A stretch of DNA of 40,521 nucleotides. It comes from Chloroflexota bacterium. Its GTDB lineage: Bacteria; Chloroflexota; Dehalococcoidia; Lucifugimonadales; UBA3495. The notes under the pieces were generated by a model, which saw only the letters and a program-made list of their open reading frames with translations, was not told the DNA's origin and did not search any database. How positions within the stretch are numbered: position 1 is the first letter of the stretch; each line of letters begins with the position of its first letter. Shown one piece after another: positions 32,110 through 39,893 of this stretch. Both the position numbers and the translations under genes were made by a program. The DNA is taken from positions 116,171 through 156,691 of the forward strand of contig JAPPMU010000003.1 in NCBI GenBank assembly GCA_028873965.1, written 5' to 3'.

Positions 32110-32232
32110 TCACGGCGATCTTGTAGGCGAACCAATACCGGTGGACGAGGTTTGCCGTCCGGTTCGGGGACATCCCCGCGCGTACGGGGAACACCACTGG
32201 CCGAAGGCGTGGACGTCGTTGCAGCACGTCAT
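32110..32232 (-). pseudogene. truncated copy of the ORF that starts the tubulin-like gene
   Basis: The ATG at 32232 overlaps the stop of the zinc-finger gene (ATGA), as at 28939. It reads MTCCNDVHAFGQW, comparable with MTYCAVCNGVHDPSNHFSW of the first copy. It then runs into the orphan CRISPR-like repeat (CSPYARGCPRT) and stops after 40 codons. Nothing of the large protein follows. Confidence 0.5.
32167..32195 (-). repeat. orphan type I-E-like CRISPR repeat
   Basis: On plus it begins GGGACATCCCCGCG and ends GTACGGGGAACACC; it differs from the array consensus in the loop and by an insertion near the end. It lies 34 bases downstream of the truncated ORF's start. No second repeat or spacer is next to it. 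Confidence 0.75.
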
Positions 32233-32390
32233 GCTGGCACCTTGGCGCTCTTGTCGAAACGCCGGTGTGCTGAGAGTAGTTCGAGCCCGGCTTTTCGGAT
32301 GGACGGATGTGTCCGGCCGCAGTAGAGACAGGTGTTGGTACCGTATCCGCTCTGCCAGTAGTGGCGGCATTCCGTGGCGGTCGTGGTCAT
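32229..32390 (-). CDS. small zinc-finger protein, copy 2
   Basis: 53 aa. ECRHYWQSGYGTNTCLYCGRTHPSIRKAGLELLSAHRR matches the domain of copy 1 at 28936-29208 throughout, with all zinc-ligand candidates kept. The ATG at 32390 is chosen; a GTG at 32423 would add eleven residues. No strong ribosome site. The stop overlaps the next start by ATGA. Reasonably conserved, so probably still functional. Confidence 0.65.
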   Translation of the reverse strand: MTTTATECRHYWQSGYGTNTCLYCGRTHPSIRKAGLELLSAHRRFDKSAKVPA

Positions 32391-32475
32391 TGTGTTGTTT
32401 CCGTTTGGAAAACCCTTGCACATGGGTTGACTCTGGAGTTACTTGTCGGTGGAAATTACCTCCCCTTGGGGGGCG

Positions 32476-32733
32476 TTATTCTCGTTCTATCTTGCGTTCT
32501 ATTGCAGTCAGGCTGTCGTAGCCGTATTCGTCGACCATCTGTCGGAACCATGTAAAGAATTCTCTGCGGTCATCATTGGGCGCGTTCTGTATCATACGGG
32601 AAAAACGTAGCAGGTAGGCCGTTGCCATCTCCTCGTTCGTTTCGTACGAGATGGGGTCGTCTGCCCACCGGTTGTGTGGGTGTTCTGGTTGACCAGTGAG
32701 TCCAAAGGGCCATTTGATATTTTGCTTGCTCAT
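32476..32733 (-). CDS. small hypothetical protein upstream of zinc-finger copy 2
   Basis: 85 aa, soluble and helical: EEMATAYLLRFSRMIQNAPNDDRREFFTWFRQMVDEYGYDSLTAIERKIERE. Not recognised. AGGTG lies close before the ATG. It sits where 29238-29459 sits in the other module copy. Confidence 0.55.
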   Translation of the reverse strand: MSKQNIKWPFGLTGQPEHPHNRWADDPISYETNEEMATAYLLRFSRMIQNAPNDDRREFFTWFRQMVDEYGYDSLTAIERKIERE

Positions 32734-32778
32734 GTCACCTCTGCGGCTGGATTTTTGCGTTTTGCTTTGCTCTTCTGC

Positions 32779-33021
32779 TTAGACAGGTAGCTGTTTCCGC
32801 GCCTGCCGGGCGGAGTAGATGTCTAGCGTGCCCTGGGCGGCCTCTGTCAGGTTCATGAGTTCCGCTGTGTCGTTTACCATCAGCTCGCCGGCCTCATAGT
32901 TGGTGGAGGGTGGGTCAATGCAGACGAGGTCGATGCACTTGTCGTTCACGTTCTGCAGGAACGGCAGGTTGTCGCTGATATAGACGCCGCGATTGACGGC
33001 ATTGAGCGGATTGTCGGCCAT
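32779..33021 (-). pseudogene. N-terminal fragment of a DNA methyltransferase fused to unrelated sequence
   Basis: MADNPLNAVNRGVYISDNLPFLQNVNDKCIDLVCIDPP is the start of an N6/N4 DNA methyltransferase, reaching the first three residues of the catalytic DPPF/Y motif. The Phe/Tyr is Ser and the frame continues with STNYEAGELMVNDTAELMNLTEAAQGTLDIY, not methyltransferase sequence. The frame is 80 codons in place of the 250-300 expected. The enzyme would be inactive. The fused product could still be made, since GGAAA precedes the ATG. Confidence 0.7.
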
Positions 33022-33112
33022 GGTTTCCAGAATGTTGGCGTTGATCTTCCACTCGGAAGGCTTGCAACATTCTGGATTGTAGCGAACGGCCTCCGTTTTG
33101 CCCCGGGAGCGT
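33022..33112 (-). repeat. duplicated upstream region, copy 2
   Basis: Shares CGCTCCCGGGGCAAAACGG and AGAATGTTGCAAGCCTTCC with 30323-30410, in the same order and the same position relative to a methyltransferase start. Confidence 0.65.
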
Positions 33113-33168
33113 GTTTGGGAGATGCGGTCTCACTCGCCGATGATTGGTTTCGTTCGGTTCGATTGTCT

Positions 33169-35004
33169 TCAGCGGCGTCGGAACTCCTGCTCCAGGCGGA
33201 GCGTCGGGATCTGGACGATGGTGGGCCGTCCGTGGGGACAGTGGTGGGGCTCTGGCGTGTCGGCCAACTGGTCGAGGATGGCCTGCATTTCAGCGACGCT
33301 CAGCGCGTCGCCGGCGCGGGTTGCTGAGTGGCAGGCGATGGTGGCGGCGATGGCCTGCTGTGGTGAGGTGATGATCTGCTCGGCGGCGAATTCGTCCAGC
33401 AGCTGCTGCAGGGCGTGTTCCGGCTTGGGACAGTGAGGTGCCGTGAGCGGCAGAGGCAATGCGTTGATTTGCCACGTCAGGTCGCTGAGGTGTTGCAGGC
33501 TGAACCCCTGCTGCTCGATGAGCTCGAGGTGCTGTACCAGCGTCTCGTGCTGAAACTCGTCGAGGGTGGTCCGTTCGGGCAGCATGAGCTTCTGCGAGTC
33601 CGCGGGTTGACCGGTGCGTTGTCGGAACACGCGGTCGAAGATGACCCGTTCGTGGGCGGCGTGCTGGTCGAGGACGTAGAGCCCGTTAGGGCCGTCGGCG
33701 AGGATGAAGGTGCGCTGTGCCTGGCCGATGAGGCGCAGTTCAAGGATGGTGTTCCGGAGGTTCTGTCCTGCCTGCAGGTCGGTGGTCACCAGTGGGTCTT
33801 CCGGTTGCCGTGGGCTACGCCGTTCGCTTTCAGGCCGACCAGTGGATGGCCTGGGATTTCCCCTGTCCGGCATTGGGCGGGCTCGTTGATTTTGCTTGTC
33901 GGCCGGTTGGCGGATGCTGAGTTCCTGGTCGAACCTGGCGTTGTCGGGTGCTGGACGGCGGTAGTTCCGTTGGCCGGCTGGTCCGAAGGGTCGGCTGACG
34001 GCCTGGTGGATGGTACCGTGGCTCGAAAGCGCTTCCCGCACCGCGCGCTGGACGGCGGCGAAGATCTTCGACTCGTGGCGGAACCTGACTTCCTGCTTCG
34101 TCGGGTGGGCGTTGACGTCGACCGTTTCGGCCGGCACCACGAGGTGGATCACCGCGATGGGTCGCCTGCCCATGGGCAGGGAGTTGCTGTAGCCCTGCTC
34201 GATGGCGTAGGCGAGGTTGCTGTCCTGAATCCAGCGGCCGTTGACCGTGACGGAGATGTCGTTGCGGTTCGAACGGTGCAGGTCGGTGTTGCCGACGTAG
34301 CCGGAGACGTTCACGTCGTCGGCGTCGAGCAACACCGGTAGCATCTTGCTGGCGACATCGTGGCCCATGATGCTGAGGATGGTTTCCTGGAGCTTGCCGG
34401 TGCCGTTGGTGCGAAAGGTCTCGTTGCCGTCGTTGGCGTACGCGAAGCGGACGTGGGGGTAGGCCATAGCGTAGCGAGCCACGACGCGTTGGACGTGGGC
34501 GGCTTCCGTAGGCTTCGTGCGCAGGAACTTCAGCCTGGCGGGCTGGTTGCCGAACAGGTCCTCGACCGTGAGGCTGGTGCCGTTGGCGGCGCCGGCGGGT
34601 CTTGGTGGTTGTTCGGGGTTGCCGAACCTTATCCGGTACTGGACGGCGGCCTGCGCGTCTGCGGTGCAGCTCACGCATGTGAGCTGCGACACGGCGGCAA
34701 TCGAAGGCAGGGCCTCGCCGCGGAAGCCTAGGGTGGCGATGTTCTGCAGGTCGTCGGCGGTGCGCAGCTTTGACGTGGCGTGTCTCGAGAACGCGGTTAC
34801 GACTTGATCGGCCGGTATGCCGGCGCCGTTGTCCTGTACGCGGATGAGTTTCGTTCCGCCCTGTTCGATGGCGACCGAGATTTGGGTGGCGTCGGCGTCG
34901 AGGGCGTTTTCGACCAGTTCCTTGACGACGGAGGCGGGCCGTTCGACGACTTCGCCGGCGGCGATTTGCGCCGCCACGTTGGGCGGCAGGATTTGGATTG
35001 TCAT
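33169..35004 (-). CDS. mutL: DNA mismatch repair protein MutL
   Basis: 611 aa. The N-terminal GHKL ATPase has ELVENALDADA, DNGAGI, RHATSKL and TLGFRGEALPSIAAVS. The C-terminal domain carries DQHAAHERV, ACHSATRAGDALSVAEM and CPHGRPT. These are the metal-binding motifs of MutL proteins that nick DNA themselves; the last acidic position of DQHA(x)2E(x)4E is Asp or shifted. It couples MutS mismatch recognition to strand removal. The linker between the domains is Arg/Pro/Gln-rich. No mutS is adjacent. Confidence 0.96.
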   Translation of the reverse strand: MTIQILPPNVAAQIAAGEVVERPASVVKELVENALDADATQISVAIEQGGTKLIRVQDNGAGIPADQVVTAFSRHATSKLRTADDLQNIATLGFRGEALPSIAAVSQLTCVSCTADAQAAVQYRIRFGNPEQPPRPAGAANGTSLTVEDLFGNQPARLKFLRTKPTEAAHVQRVVARYAMAYPHVRFAYANDGNETFRTNGTGKLQETILSIMGHDVASKMLPVLLDADDVNVSGYVGNTDLHRSNRNDISVTVNGRWIQDSNLAYAIEQGYSNSLPMGRRPIAVIHLVVPAETVDVNAHPTKQEVRFRHESKIFAAVQRAVREALSSHGTIHQAVSRPFGPAGQRNYRRPAPDNARFDQELSIRQPADKQNQRARPMPDRGNPRPSTGRPESERRSPRQPEDPLVTTDLQAGQNLRNTILELRLIGQAQRTFILADGPNGLYVLDQHAAHERVIFDRVFRQRTGQPADSQKLMLPERTTLDEFQHETLVQHLELIEQQGFSLQHLSDLTWQINALPLPLTAPHCPKPEHALQQLLDEFAAEQIITSPQQAIAATIACHSATRAGDALSVAEMQAILDQLADTPEPHHCPHGRPTIVQIPTLRLEQEFRRR

Positions 35005-35179
35005 GGTATTTGGTTTCGTTGATTGGTTTGTCGTGGCGGAATGCGGTTTGGCTGGAGGATCAGTCAGGGTAGGCGTGCGTTCGCCCAGCGGTGTTGTAGT
35101 GGCCTCTGCGGCTCAGGCGCCGTGACTTGCCGAGGTGTTTGGTTTACGGAGCCGTGCGCGGTGGGAGTGCCTGGCTGGT

Positions 35180-35449
35180 CTAATTGCCTGGCGAGTCCTT
35201 TTGCCACAATGCTCTGGTCGCAGTGACGTCGAGCATTCCCGGGTGGAGATTGTCGGCGCGATCATCGCCTTCTTCTCTGTCTGATGTAATGACGTAGAGG
35301 TCGTAGCGTCTGCTGCGGTGCCAGCCTTGGTCGTATGTTGCCAAGGTGCCGTCGGTGAGCACAATGGGTTGTGTCTTGTTGGGGTGCTCCTTGCGTAGTA
35401 GGCGCAGGAGCCTCCTTTGCTCTTTGAGGATGTGGTCGGCTTCGTTCAT
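35180..35449 (-). CDS. small hypothetical protein
   Basis: 89 aa. Begins with a helix MNEADHILKEQRRLLRLLRKEH, then a beta-rich part PIVLTDGTLATYDQGWHRSRRYDLYVITSDREEG. Not recognised. The ribosome site is weak. It follows 165 bases upstream of nothing on its strand except the mutL start, so it may be transcribed alone. Confidence 0.45.
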   Translation of the reverse strand: MNEADHILKEQRRLLRLLRKEHPNKTQPIVLTDGTLATYDQGWHRSRRYDLYVITSDREEGDDRADNLHPGMLDVTATRALWQKDSPGN

Positions 35450-35867
35450 GCTTCTGCGTCCTTCTGAAACGTGAGGGTGGCGTCTTTGCTCCGGACGGTG
35501 GAGCAGGGATGTCTTGGTTTACAACGGAAACTGCCTCTTGGGGTGTTTTGGTTGCCCTGTGGCGACTTGGGCCTGTACTGACGTCGAAACGGCGCTCTGC
35601 GTCGCCGCTCGTGTGAGGATGGGCCGGTTGCAGTACTGGCGGGCTGCGGTGTTCGGCGGTCGGCGTGGTGGCGATTGCTGCGGTGTTTGCCTATTGGCTG
35701 GTGCCTGCGTCCGCGAGGGCTCGGCTGCGGGTGGCGCGTTTTTATTGATCGCTTCCGTCCGGTATTGCGTCGTGACCTTTGATTGGTTTCAGGCGTGCCC
35801 TTGCTGGCTCCGGCAGTTTGCCTTGCATGATAGAATGCCGCCACTCCGATTTGAAGGAGGCAGTGCA

Positions 35868-36443
35868 ATGGAAGATGAACCACAATTTCAGCAGCGTCTG
35901 GATAAATTGACCGAAGCGGTCGTTTATCTGGTCTGGGGTTCTCGGTCAGACCCCAACTTTGGAGAGCCCAAGCTGGTGAAATTACTGTACTACGCGGATT
36001 GCGCAGCCTATCGACGGTTTGGCGCTCCCATGACTGGCACCACGTACCTGCACTACCCGCATGGTCCGTATCCGTCTGACTGGTACAAGTCGAAGCGCGC
36101 CATGCAGGCTGCGGGCGATGTTCAGGTGAGGCAGGAAGATGTAATTGGCGTTCATCGGGTGTACCGGCAGCATCGGTGGATTGCGAAACGGTCGGCGCGT
36201 TCGGAGGTTCTCTCTGCGGCTGAACGTGCCATTCTGGATGAGCAGTTGCTTCGTTTCGCTGACTTTAACGCTGCGGGCATGGAGGAGTATTCACATCAGG
36301 AGCTCGGTTGGCTTTCCACCGAAGATGGCGAGCCAATACCCTACTGTATGGCGGGGTTGTCTGATGCGCCGTTGAGTGACGACGAGCTGTGCGAAGCCGA
36401 ACGGATAGCGGCCGATGTCGCACGAAAGCGAACTGCGGTATAG
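35868..36443 (+). CDS. Panacea-domain (DUF4065/PanA-like) antitoxin
   Basis: 191 aa. The block EPKLVKLLYYADCAAYRRFGAPMTGTTYLHYPHGPYPSDWYKSKRAM is the Panacea/SocA-like signature (K..KLLYF.D...Y..G.P.TG..Y....GP.P). Such proteins neutralise many unrelated toxins encoded next to them. AAGGAGG lies seven bases before the ATG and TAGAAT some 30 bases before it. Its 3' end overlaps the next gene by 29 bases. The partner gene encodes a RelE/ParE-like protein, so the pair is a toxin-antitoxin unit; the antitoxin-first order is usual. Confidence 0.85.
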   Translation: MEDEPQFQQRLDKLTEAVVYLVWGSRSDPNFGEPKLVKLLYYADCAAYRRFGAPMTGTTYLHYPHGPYPSDWYKSKRAMQAAGDVQVRQEDVIGVHRVYRQHRWIAKRSARSEVLSAAERAILDEQLLRFADFNAAGMEEYSHQELGWLSTEDGEPIPYCMAGLSDAPLSDDELCEAERIAADVARKRTAV

Positions 36444-36708
36444 CGTCCGTGAAACGGACGAATTTGTCCAGGGATGGAGCGAGGCTGTCCGTAATGGTCA
36501 CGTCAGTCAGATGGTGGCTGGGTCTGACTTGGCGGGCATCAAACGCTTGCTGGCAGTGGATCCTTACCGGGTCCCGTTAAATGCAAGCCTCGTGTCTGAC
36601 CTGCGCGTGATTACTTACGAGGGGCGTGTGAGGATTTGGTACTACGTCGTTGAGGACGACGGTGCCGTGTACTTGGAGCGTGTAACTATTGCCCGCACCG
36701 GTCCATGA
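36415..36708 (+). CDS. RelE/ParE-superfamily-like toxin partner of the Panacea protein
   Basis: 97 aa. The late part, DPYRVPLNASLVSDLRVITYEGRVRIWYYVVEDDGAVYLERVTIA, follows the beta-sheet pattern of small RelE/ParE/HigB-type toxins: a P.....L.. .LR....GR.RI.Y.V.....V.L..I... order. These act as mRNA interferases or gyrase poisons; which is unclear here. The start overlaps the antitoxin gene and has no own ribosome site, indicating coupled translation. Confidence 0.7.
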   Translation: MSHESELRYSVRETDEFVQGWSEAVRNGHVSQMVAGSDLAGIKRLLAVDPYRVPLNASLVSDLRVITYEGRVRIWYYVVEDDGAVYLERVTIARTGP

Positions 36709-36758
36709 CTTACGCCAGTGTGTCTTGTTCTTGAGGAAGCGTCTGCTGCGGTACGTGC

Positions 36759-37049
36759 CTATCCGCTGTCGTCTGCGCCAACTGGCGCTCTACTGGCCCG
36801 GCTGTGAATTGCACGTTTGAAACTTCGGTTGGAGCTTTGTTGCTGCCGTCTTCTCGCGCTGTCGAGACGCTTGGCCAAGCCGGCCGCGCTCTTCAGTTCC
36901 CGTGGGGGCTTGTCCATAAGCAGGTTAGGGTCCCATCTGGCTGCGCGCCGTACCGCGCGTTTTGACGCCCGCTGTCCGTCGGGCAGGGTGACGGGCTGGT
37001 TCTGTTGCAGTACCTGCTTGAGTATCTTGCGGGCTTGACGCTTCTTCAT
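36759..37049 (-). CDS. small, very basic hypothetical protein
   Basis: 96 aa, Arg/Lys/Gln-rich: MKKRQARKILKQVLQQNQPV, then TLPDGQRASKRAVRRAARWD and a tail SARRRQQQSSNRSFKRAIHSRAS. Probably binds nucleic acid. No family recognised. The start at 37049 has a weak ribosome site; a longer frame reaches 37097. Confidence 0.45.
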   Translation of the reverse strand: MKKRQARKILKQVLQQNQPVTLPDGQRASKRAVRRAARWDPNLLMDKPPRELKSAAGLAKRLDSARRRQQQSSNRSFKRAIHSRASRAPVGADDSG

Positions 37050-37205
37050 GGTCGGACCGTTCCGCGTGGTGTTTTGCCATTGGTTGGCAAGCGGCATTAT
37101 ACGCTCTCCGACGCTCTGCAGCGTCTGATTTGCCGGTTACGGTCGTTGCTGTGGCCCATGGGTCTTCGTTCTGGTCTGTCGGGACTGTCGCTTGGTCTAA
37201 TCACG

Positions 37206-37556
37206 TTAGCGGTTGGCGTAGAGGCTCTGGGCTTGGGCATGGGCAGACACTGCCTCGCGGCGGTGGGGCCGTTGGCTGGAGCGTTGTCGCGCGCTGTGGG
37301 ACAGGAGGTTTGGGCTGGCCGGCTCGGCAGGGAACGAAGCGAACCATACCGGCCAGTTGAAGTTGCCGCTGTAGCGGGTGTTCATTCGGCGGCGTTTTTC
37401 TCGGTCGCCGACGAGGCTGCGGTGTCCAGTGGTGGCGGCGATGGTCCAGCGCTTCCTGGTGGTCAGTTCGTCGTTGAGGATGGTCTTGCGGCGTGCGGTC
37501 GTCTCCCATTTGCCGCGGTCTGCGGCCACGCTGAATTCACGAGCCCAGTGTCCCAT
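37206..37556 (-). CDS. doubtful open frame, 116 aa
   Basis: The first 80 residues (MGHWAREFSVAADRGKWETT, then KTILNDELTTRKRWTIAATTGHRSLVGDREKRRRMNTRYSGNFNWPVWF) look protein-like; the rest is low-complexity. There is no ribosome site. An overlapping frame on the same strand and one on the other strand compete. Listed so that the gap is described. Confidence 0.25.
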   Translation of the reverse strand: MGHWAREFSVAADRGKWETTARRKTILNDELTTRKRWTIAATTGHRSLVGDREKRRRMNTRYSGNFNWPVWFASFPAEPASPNLLSHSARQRSSQRPHRREAVSAHAQAQSLYANR

Positions 37557-37558
37557 GA

Positions 37559-37584
37559 CTGTGGGGCAGGCCTGTGGGGCAGGC
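37559..37584. repeat. tandem 13-bp repeat, two copies
   Basis: CTGTGGGGCAGGC occurs twice without a gap, just upstream of the doubtful frame and downstream of the membrane/winged-helix gene. Confidence 0.7.
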
Positions 37585-37614
37585 CTGCTCGTCTTTCTCT
37601 GGATGTCGTTTGGT

Positions 37615-38175
37615 TCAGGCTGCCGGTTCCGTGATCTGGTAGAGGCCTTGGTCGATGCGGTGCCAGTTGTCGCTGCGGGTCAGCGCGTGGGTTACCGCCG
37701 ATACGGCGGTTTTGCGCTTGGTCGAACCGATTCCCGAACGCATCATGACCTTTGCCACGTCGGAGGCACGGGCGATGTCGCCGTTGTGGCGGGCGACCAG
37801 GACAGCGCAATCGGCGCAGGATAGATGCTTGAGGGTGAAGATCTCAGCTTCGGCTGGCGTGCCGGTCTGGACGTAGAGGGTGAGGTCACACCGTGCGTTC
37901 GGGCTGATGCTGCTGCTCTGGATGTTCTTGAGGAGGTGGTTTGCTTTTTTATTTCTGATGATGCCGATGACATGGTGGATGGTCATGGCTGTCAGTCCAG
38001 TTCCTGCCAAGGCTATGATGCCGCCCCACGCGGCGACCATGCCGGCGCTGTTGCTGGTGAGCCAGTGGCTGACGGCGAATAGGCCTGCTGATGTTGCGGC
38101 GCACGCGACGACTGACGACACCATGAGGGCAATTTCCTCGATTGATCCCATGTTGACCGTTTCTTCCTTGTTCAC
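37615..38175 (-). CDS. membrane protein with C-terminal winged-helix-like domain
   Basis: 186 aa. Two membrane helices at about 14-35 and 45-70 (IALMVSSVVACAATSAGLFAV, AAWGGIIALAGTGLTAMTIH) are followed by a soluble domain: ADCAVLVARHNGDIARASDVAKVMMRSGIGSTKRKTAVSAVTHALTRSDNWHRIDQGLYQIT. The latter has the helix-helix-strand order of a small winged helix. Two cysteines, LSCADC, precede it. The GTG at 38175 is chosen because AAGGAG lies six bases before it. It overlaps the stop of the small upstream frame by GTGA. Not recognised as a named family. Confidence 0.6.
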   Translation of the reverse strand: MNKEETVNMGSIEEIALMVSSVVACAATSAGLFAVSHWLTSNSAGMVAAWGGIIALAGTGLTAMTIHHVIGIIRNKKANHLLKNIQSSSISPNARCDLTLYVQTGTPAEAEIFTLKHLSCADCAVLVARHNGDIARASDVAKVMMRSGIGSTKRKTAVSAVTHALTRSDNWHRIDQGLYQITEPAA

Positions 38176-38303
38176 CGGGGCTCCTTTGGATATTCGGTGC
38201 CTGGCTCGCCGGCACAGCCCGCTTGAAATTCAGTCTGTATTTGGTAATGGAGGTATCCTGTCGCGCACTTCGTGGGGGTATGGTGCTGGGTTGGACAGGT
38301 CAT
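38172..38303 (-). CDS. possible small Cys/His-rich protein, 43 aa
   Basis: Reads MTCPTQHHTPTKCATGYLHY then QIQTEFQAGCAGEPGTEYPK. Three Cys and three His could bind zinc, in keeping with other small knuckle proteins in the region. GGAAG lies just before the ATG and the stop overlaps the next GTG start by four bases. The size makes it uncertain. Confidence 0.4.
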   Translation of the reverse strand: MTCPTQHHTPTKCATGYLHYQIQTEFQAGCAGEPGTEYPKEPR

Positions 38304-38343
38304 GTCTTCCAAGTGGTTCAGTTGGTCTTCGCCGTGATTGACC

Positions 38344-38535
38344 TCACTCGCTGGCGACTTGCCGGTTTGAGTTGGTGGTCGCTCTTGGAATGTACCTGTC
38401 GTAGCCGGCACTGGTCAGTTTCGCTTTGATTTCGCGAATATCTGTTGCGCTCTTCTCCAAGTCGCTCAATTCGTAGAAGTGCGGTGCTTCGCGCAGCAGT
38501 CGCAACAGGTCTTCTGAGGTGTTGATGGTCGTCAT
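38344..38535 (-). CDS. small hypothetical protein, 63 aa
   Basis: MTTINTSEDLLRLLREAPHF begins a helical region and YELSDLEKSATDIREIKAKL follows. GGAG lies eight bases before the ATG. Short proteins with a SEDLLRLLRE.P start are found in accessory regions of related genomes; the function is unknown. Confidence 0.5.
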   Translation of the reverse strand: MTTINTSEDLLRLLREAPHFYELSDLEKSATDIREIKAKLTSAGYDRYIPRATTNSNRQVASE

Positions 38536-38616
38536 GGCAGTGCTCCGTTTGTCCAATTGCAGGATCAGATTGCGGGTGGGTTTTCCCGCGCGGCGGCGTT
38601 GAGTTCAGTGGCAGCG

Positions 38617-38883
38617 TCAGTAGCTGTCGTTTCCGGCTCGCATGGCTTCGAGGGTTTCATGCCCGGCCCAGGTCAGCCTGGAGATGCCGCCAAAGCGGCG
38701 GATGGGGTCGTCGGTTTCGGGTTGGTACAGGACTAGATATTTGGCTTCCTCACAGAGCCCGAGATGGTAGTGGACCTCAGCCTCGCTGTAGTCGCGGAAC
38801 TCGGGCACGGGCAGTCGTTCCTCGGTGGTCGAGACCTCGACGTATTCGAGGATTTTGCGGATGAGTTTCATCTTCCGTTGCAT
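38617..38883 (-). CDS. DUF2513 family protein
   Basis: 88 aa. MKLIRKILEYVE, then EAEVHYHLGLCEEAKYLVLY and late ISRLTWAGHETLEAMR follow the DUF2513 pattern (MDLIRKILL.IE, I.YHL.LL.EAGLI, LTW.GHEFLD.IR). These short winged-helix-like proteins are common on phages and mobile islands; their function is not known. GAGGA lies seven bases before the ATG. It supports the view that this part is an island. Confidence 0.75.
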   Translation of the reverse strand: MQRKMKLIRKILEYVEVSTTEERLPVPEFRDYSEAEVHYHLGLCEEAKYLVLYQPETDDPIRRFGGISRLTWAGHETLEAMRAGNDSY

Positions 38884-39065
38884 GATGGTTCCTCTGGCTG
38901 GCGAACTGCTGTATCCAGCGTGGGTTCATTGTAACGGAAGTGACGCGGCGTTCGGCCTTGAGCGGCCGTGGCTAGGGATGTCGCGTTGGCGCGGTTGTGA
39001 GCGCTGCTGGCGTCACATTCGTCGGGGGCAGCTGTGGGGTTAGCGCCGCCTGTTGAGGAGGGAGG

Positions 39066-39893
39066 TCACTCTGGAGTGAAATCCTCCGGTTCAAGTTGGT
39101 GCCAGTGCACGATGCCGGAATCCACCATGCCTTGGATGCGCTGGTCGATGCGCAGCGCTGATATGGCGGCCCAAGCCGGCTGGCCGGTCATACGTCGCAG
39201 GTAGTGCGCGTTGCGGATGGCGCGGAAGGTGTCGCGTTCGTCGGCGGTGTAGGACGCTTCCACGGCTACGTAGCCGACGCTGCCGTTGCTGGTCGTCACT
39301 TCGATGATGGCGTCGGCGACGGCGAAGCTGCGCCGGCCGTTGCGGGGTATGTCCGGCAGGGATTGTTCCCTTGACATGGCGCGGACCTCGGCGCGGGTGA
39401 GGTCGCGGACGATGTGGTGTCCCATTTCGTCGGCGATGTCGTAGGTCACGATTCTGGTGGCTCGGAGAGCGGCGTCGCCCTTGAGGTCTCCGACGTCATC
39501 CCGGAGGCTCGACAGGTCGCGCTTGATGCCTGCTACGTCCCGTTCCAGTCGTTGCTGGCCGCCCTTGAGTTCGGCCACGTCGCCCTTGAGTTCGGCCACG
39601 TCGCCCTTGAGTTCGGCCACGTCGGATTCCAGGTTAGATAGCCGGTGGTGGGTCTCTTGGGCGAAGGCTTCGAAGTTCTCGCTAAGATCGGAGACCACGC
39701 GTACTAGGTCGGCGAAGCGTTCTGGGAGTTGCAGCAGTTCCTCGGTGAGGATCTCCTTGCGCAGGTCCTCTCGCAATTCGTCGTTGCTGCGGACGAACTG
39801 GAGCATCCACTGGCGCAGTTCCTGCTGTAGGGCAGGGTCTTCGTCCACCAGGGCGAGCAGATTGCGCAGCATGGTTTCGCTGGGTTGTGTCAT
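39066..39893 (-). CDS. coiled-coil protein with PD-(D/E)XK-like C-terminal domain
   Basis: 275 aa. Residues 1-60 are helical; about 60-150 are a coiled coil with three exact heptads DVAELKG. The C-terminal half (FAVADAIIEVTTSNGSVGYVAVEASYTADERDTFRAIRNAHYLRRMTGQPAWAAISALRIDQR) has the D....VEAS order seen in PD-(D/E)XK-fold proteins of the DUF3782 type. The usual final Lys is Ser here (EAS), so nuclease activity is doubtful. GGAAAG lies upstream of the ATG at 39893. Such proteins are numerous in Chloroflexota and cyanobacteria. Confidence 0.65.
   Translation of the reverse strand: MTQPSETMLRNLLALVDEDPALQQELRQWMLQFVRSNDELREDLRKEILTEELLQLPERFADLVRVVSDLSENFEAFAQETHHRLSNLESDVAELKGDVAELKGDVAELKGGQQRLERDVAGIKRDLSSLRDDVGDLKGDAALRATRIVTYDIADEMGHHIVRDLTRAEVRAMSREQSLPDIPRNGRRSFAVADAIIEVTTSNGSVGYVAVEASYTADERDTFRAIRNAHYLRRMTGQPAWAAISALRIDQRIQGMVDSGIVHWHQLEPEDFTPE
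39561..39623 (-). repeat. three perfect tandem 21-bp repeats inside a coding gene
   Basis: The unit beginning GCCCTTGAGTTCGGCC occurs at 39561, 39582 and 39603. It encodes the heptad DVAELKG three times. Copy number changes would lengthen or shorten the coiled coil in frame. Confidence 0.85.

Noticed and set aside
32915..33133. Minus-strand frame sharing LPGQNG.RSLQSRMLQAF with one at 30.4 kb
   Set aside because: The shared peptide only reflects the duplicated upstream DNA; codon pattern and later sequence do not support a protein.
33415..34341. Plus-strand frame of 308 codons inside mutL
   Set aside because: Antisense shadow; mutL is complete and conserved on the other strand.
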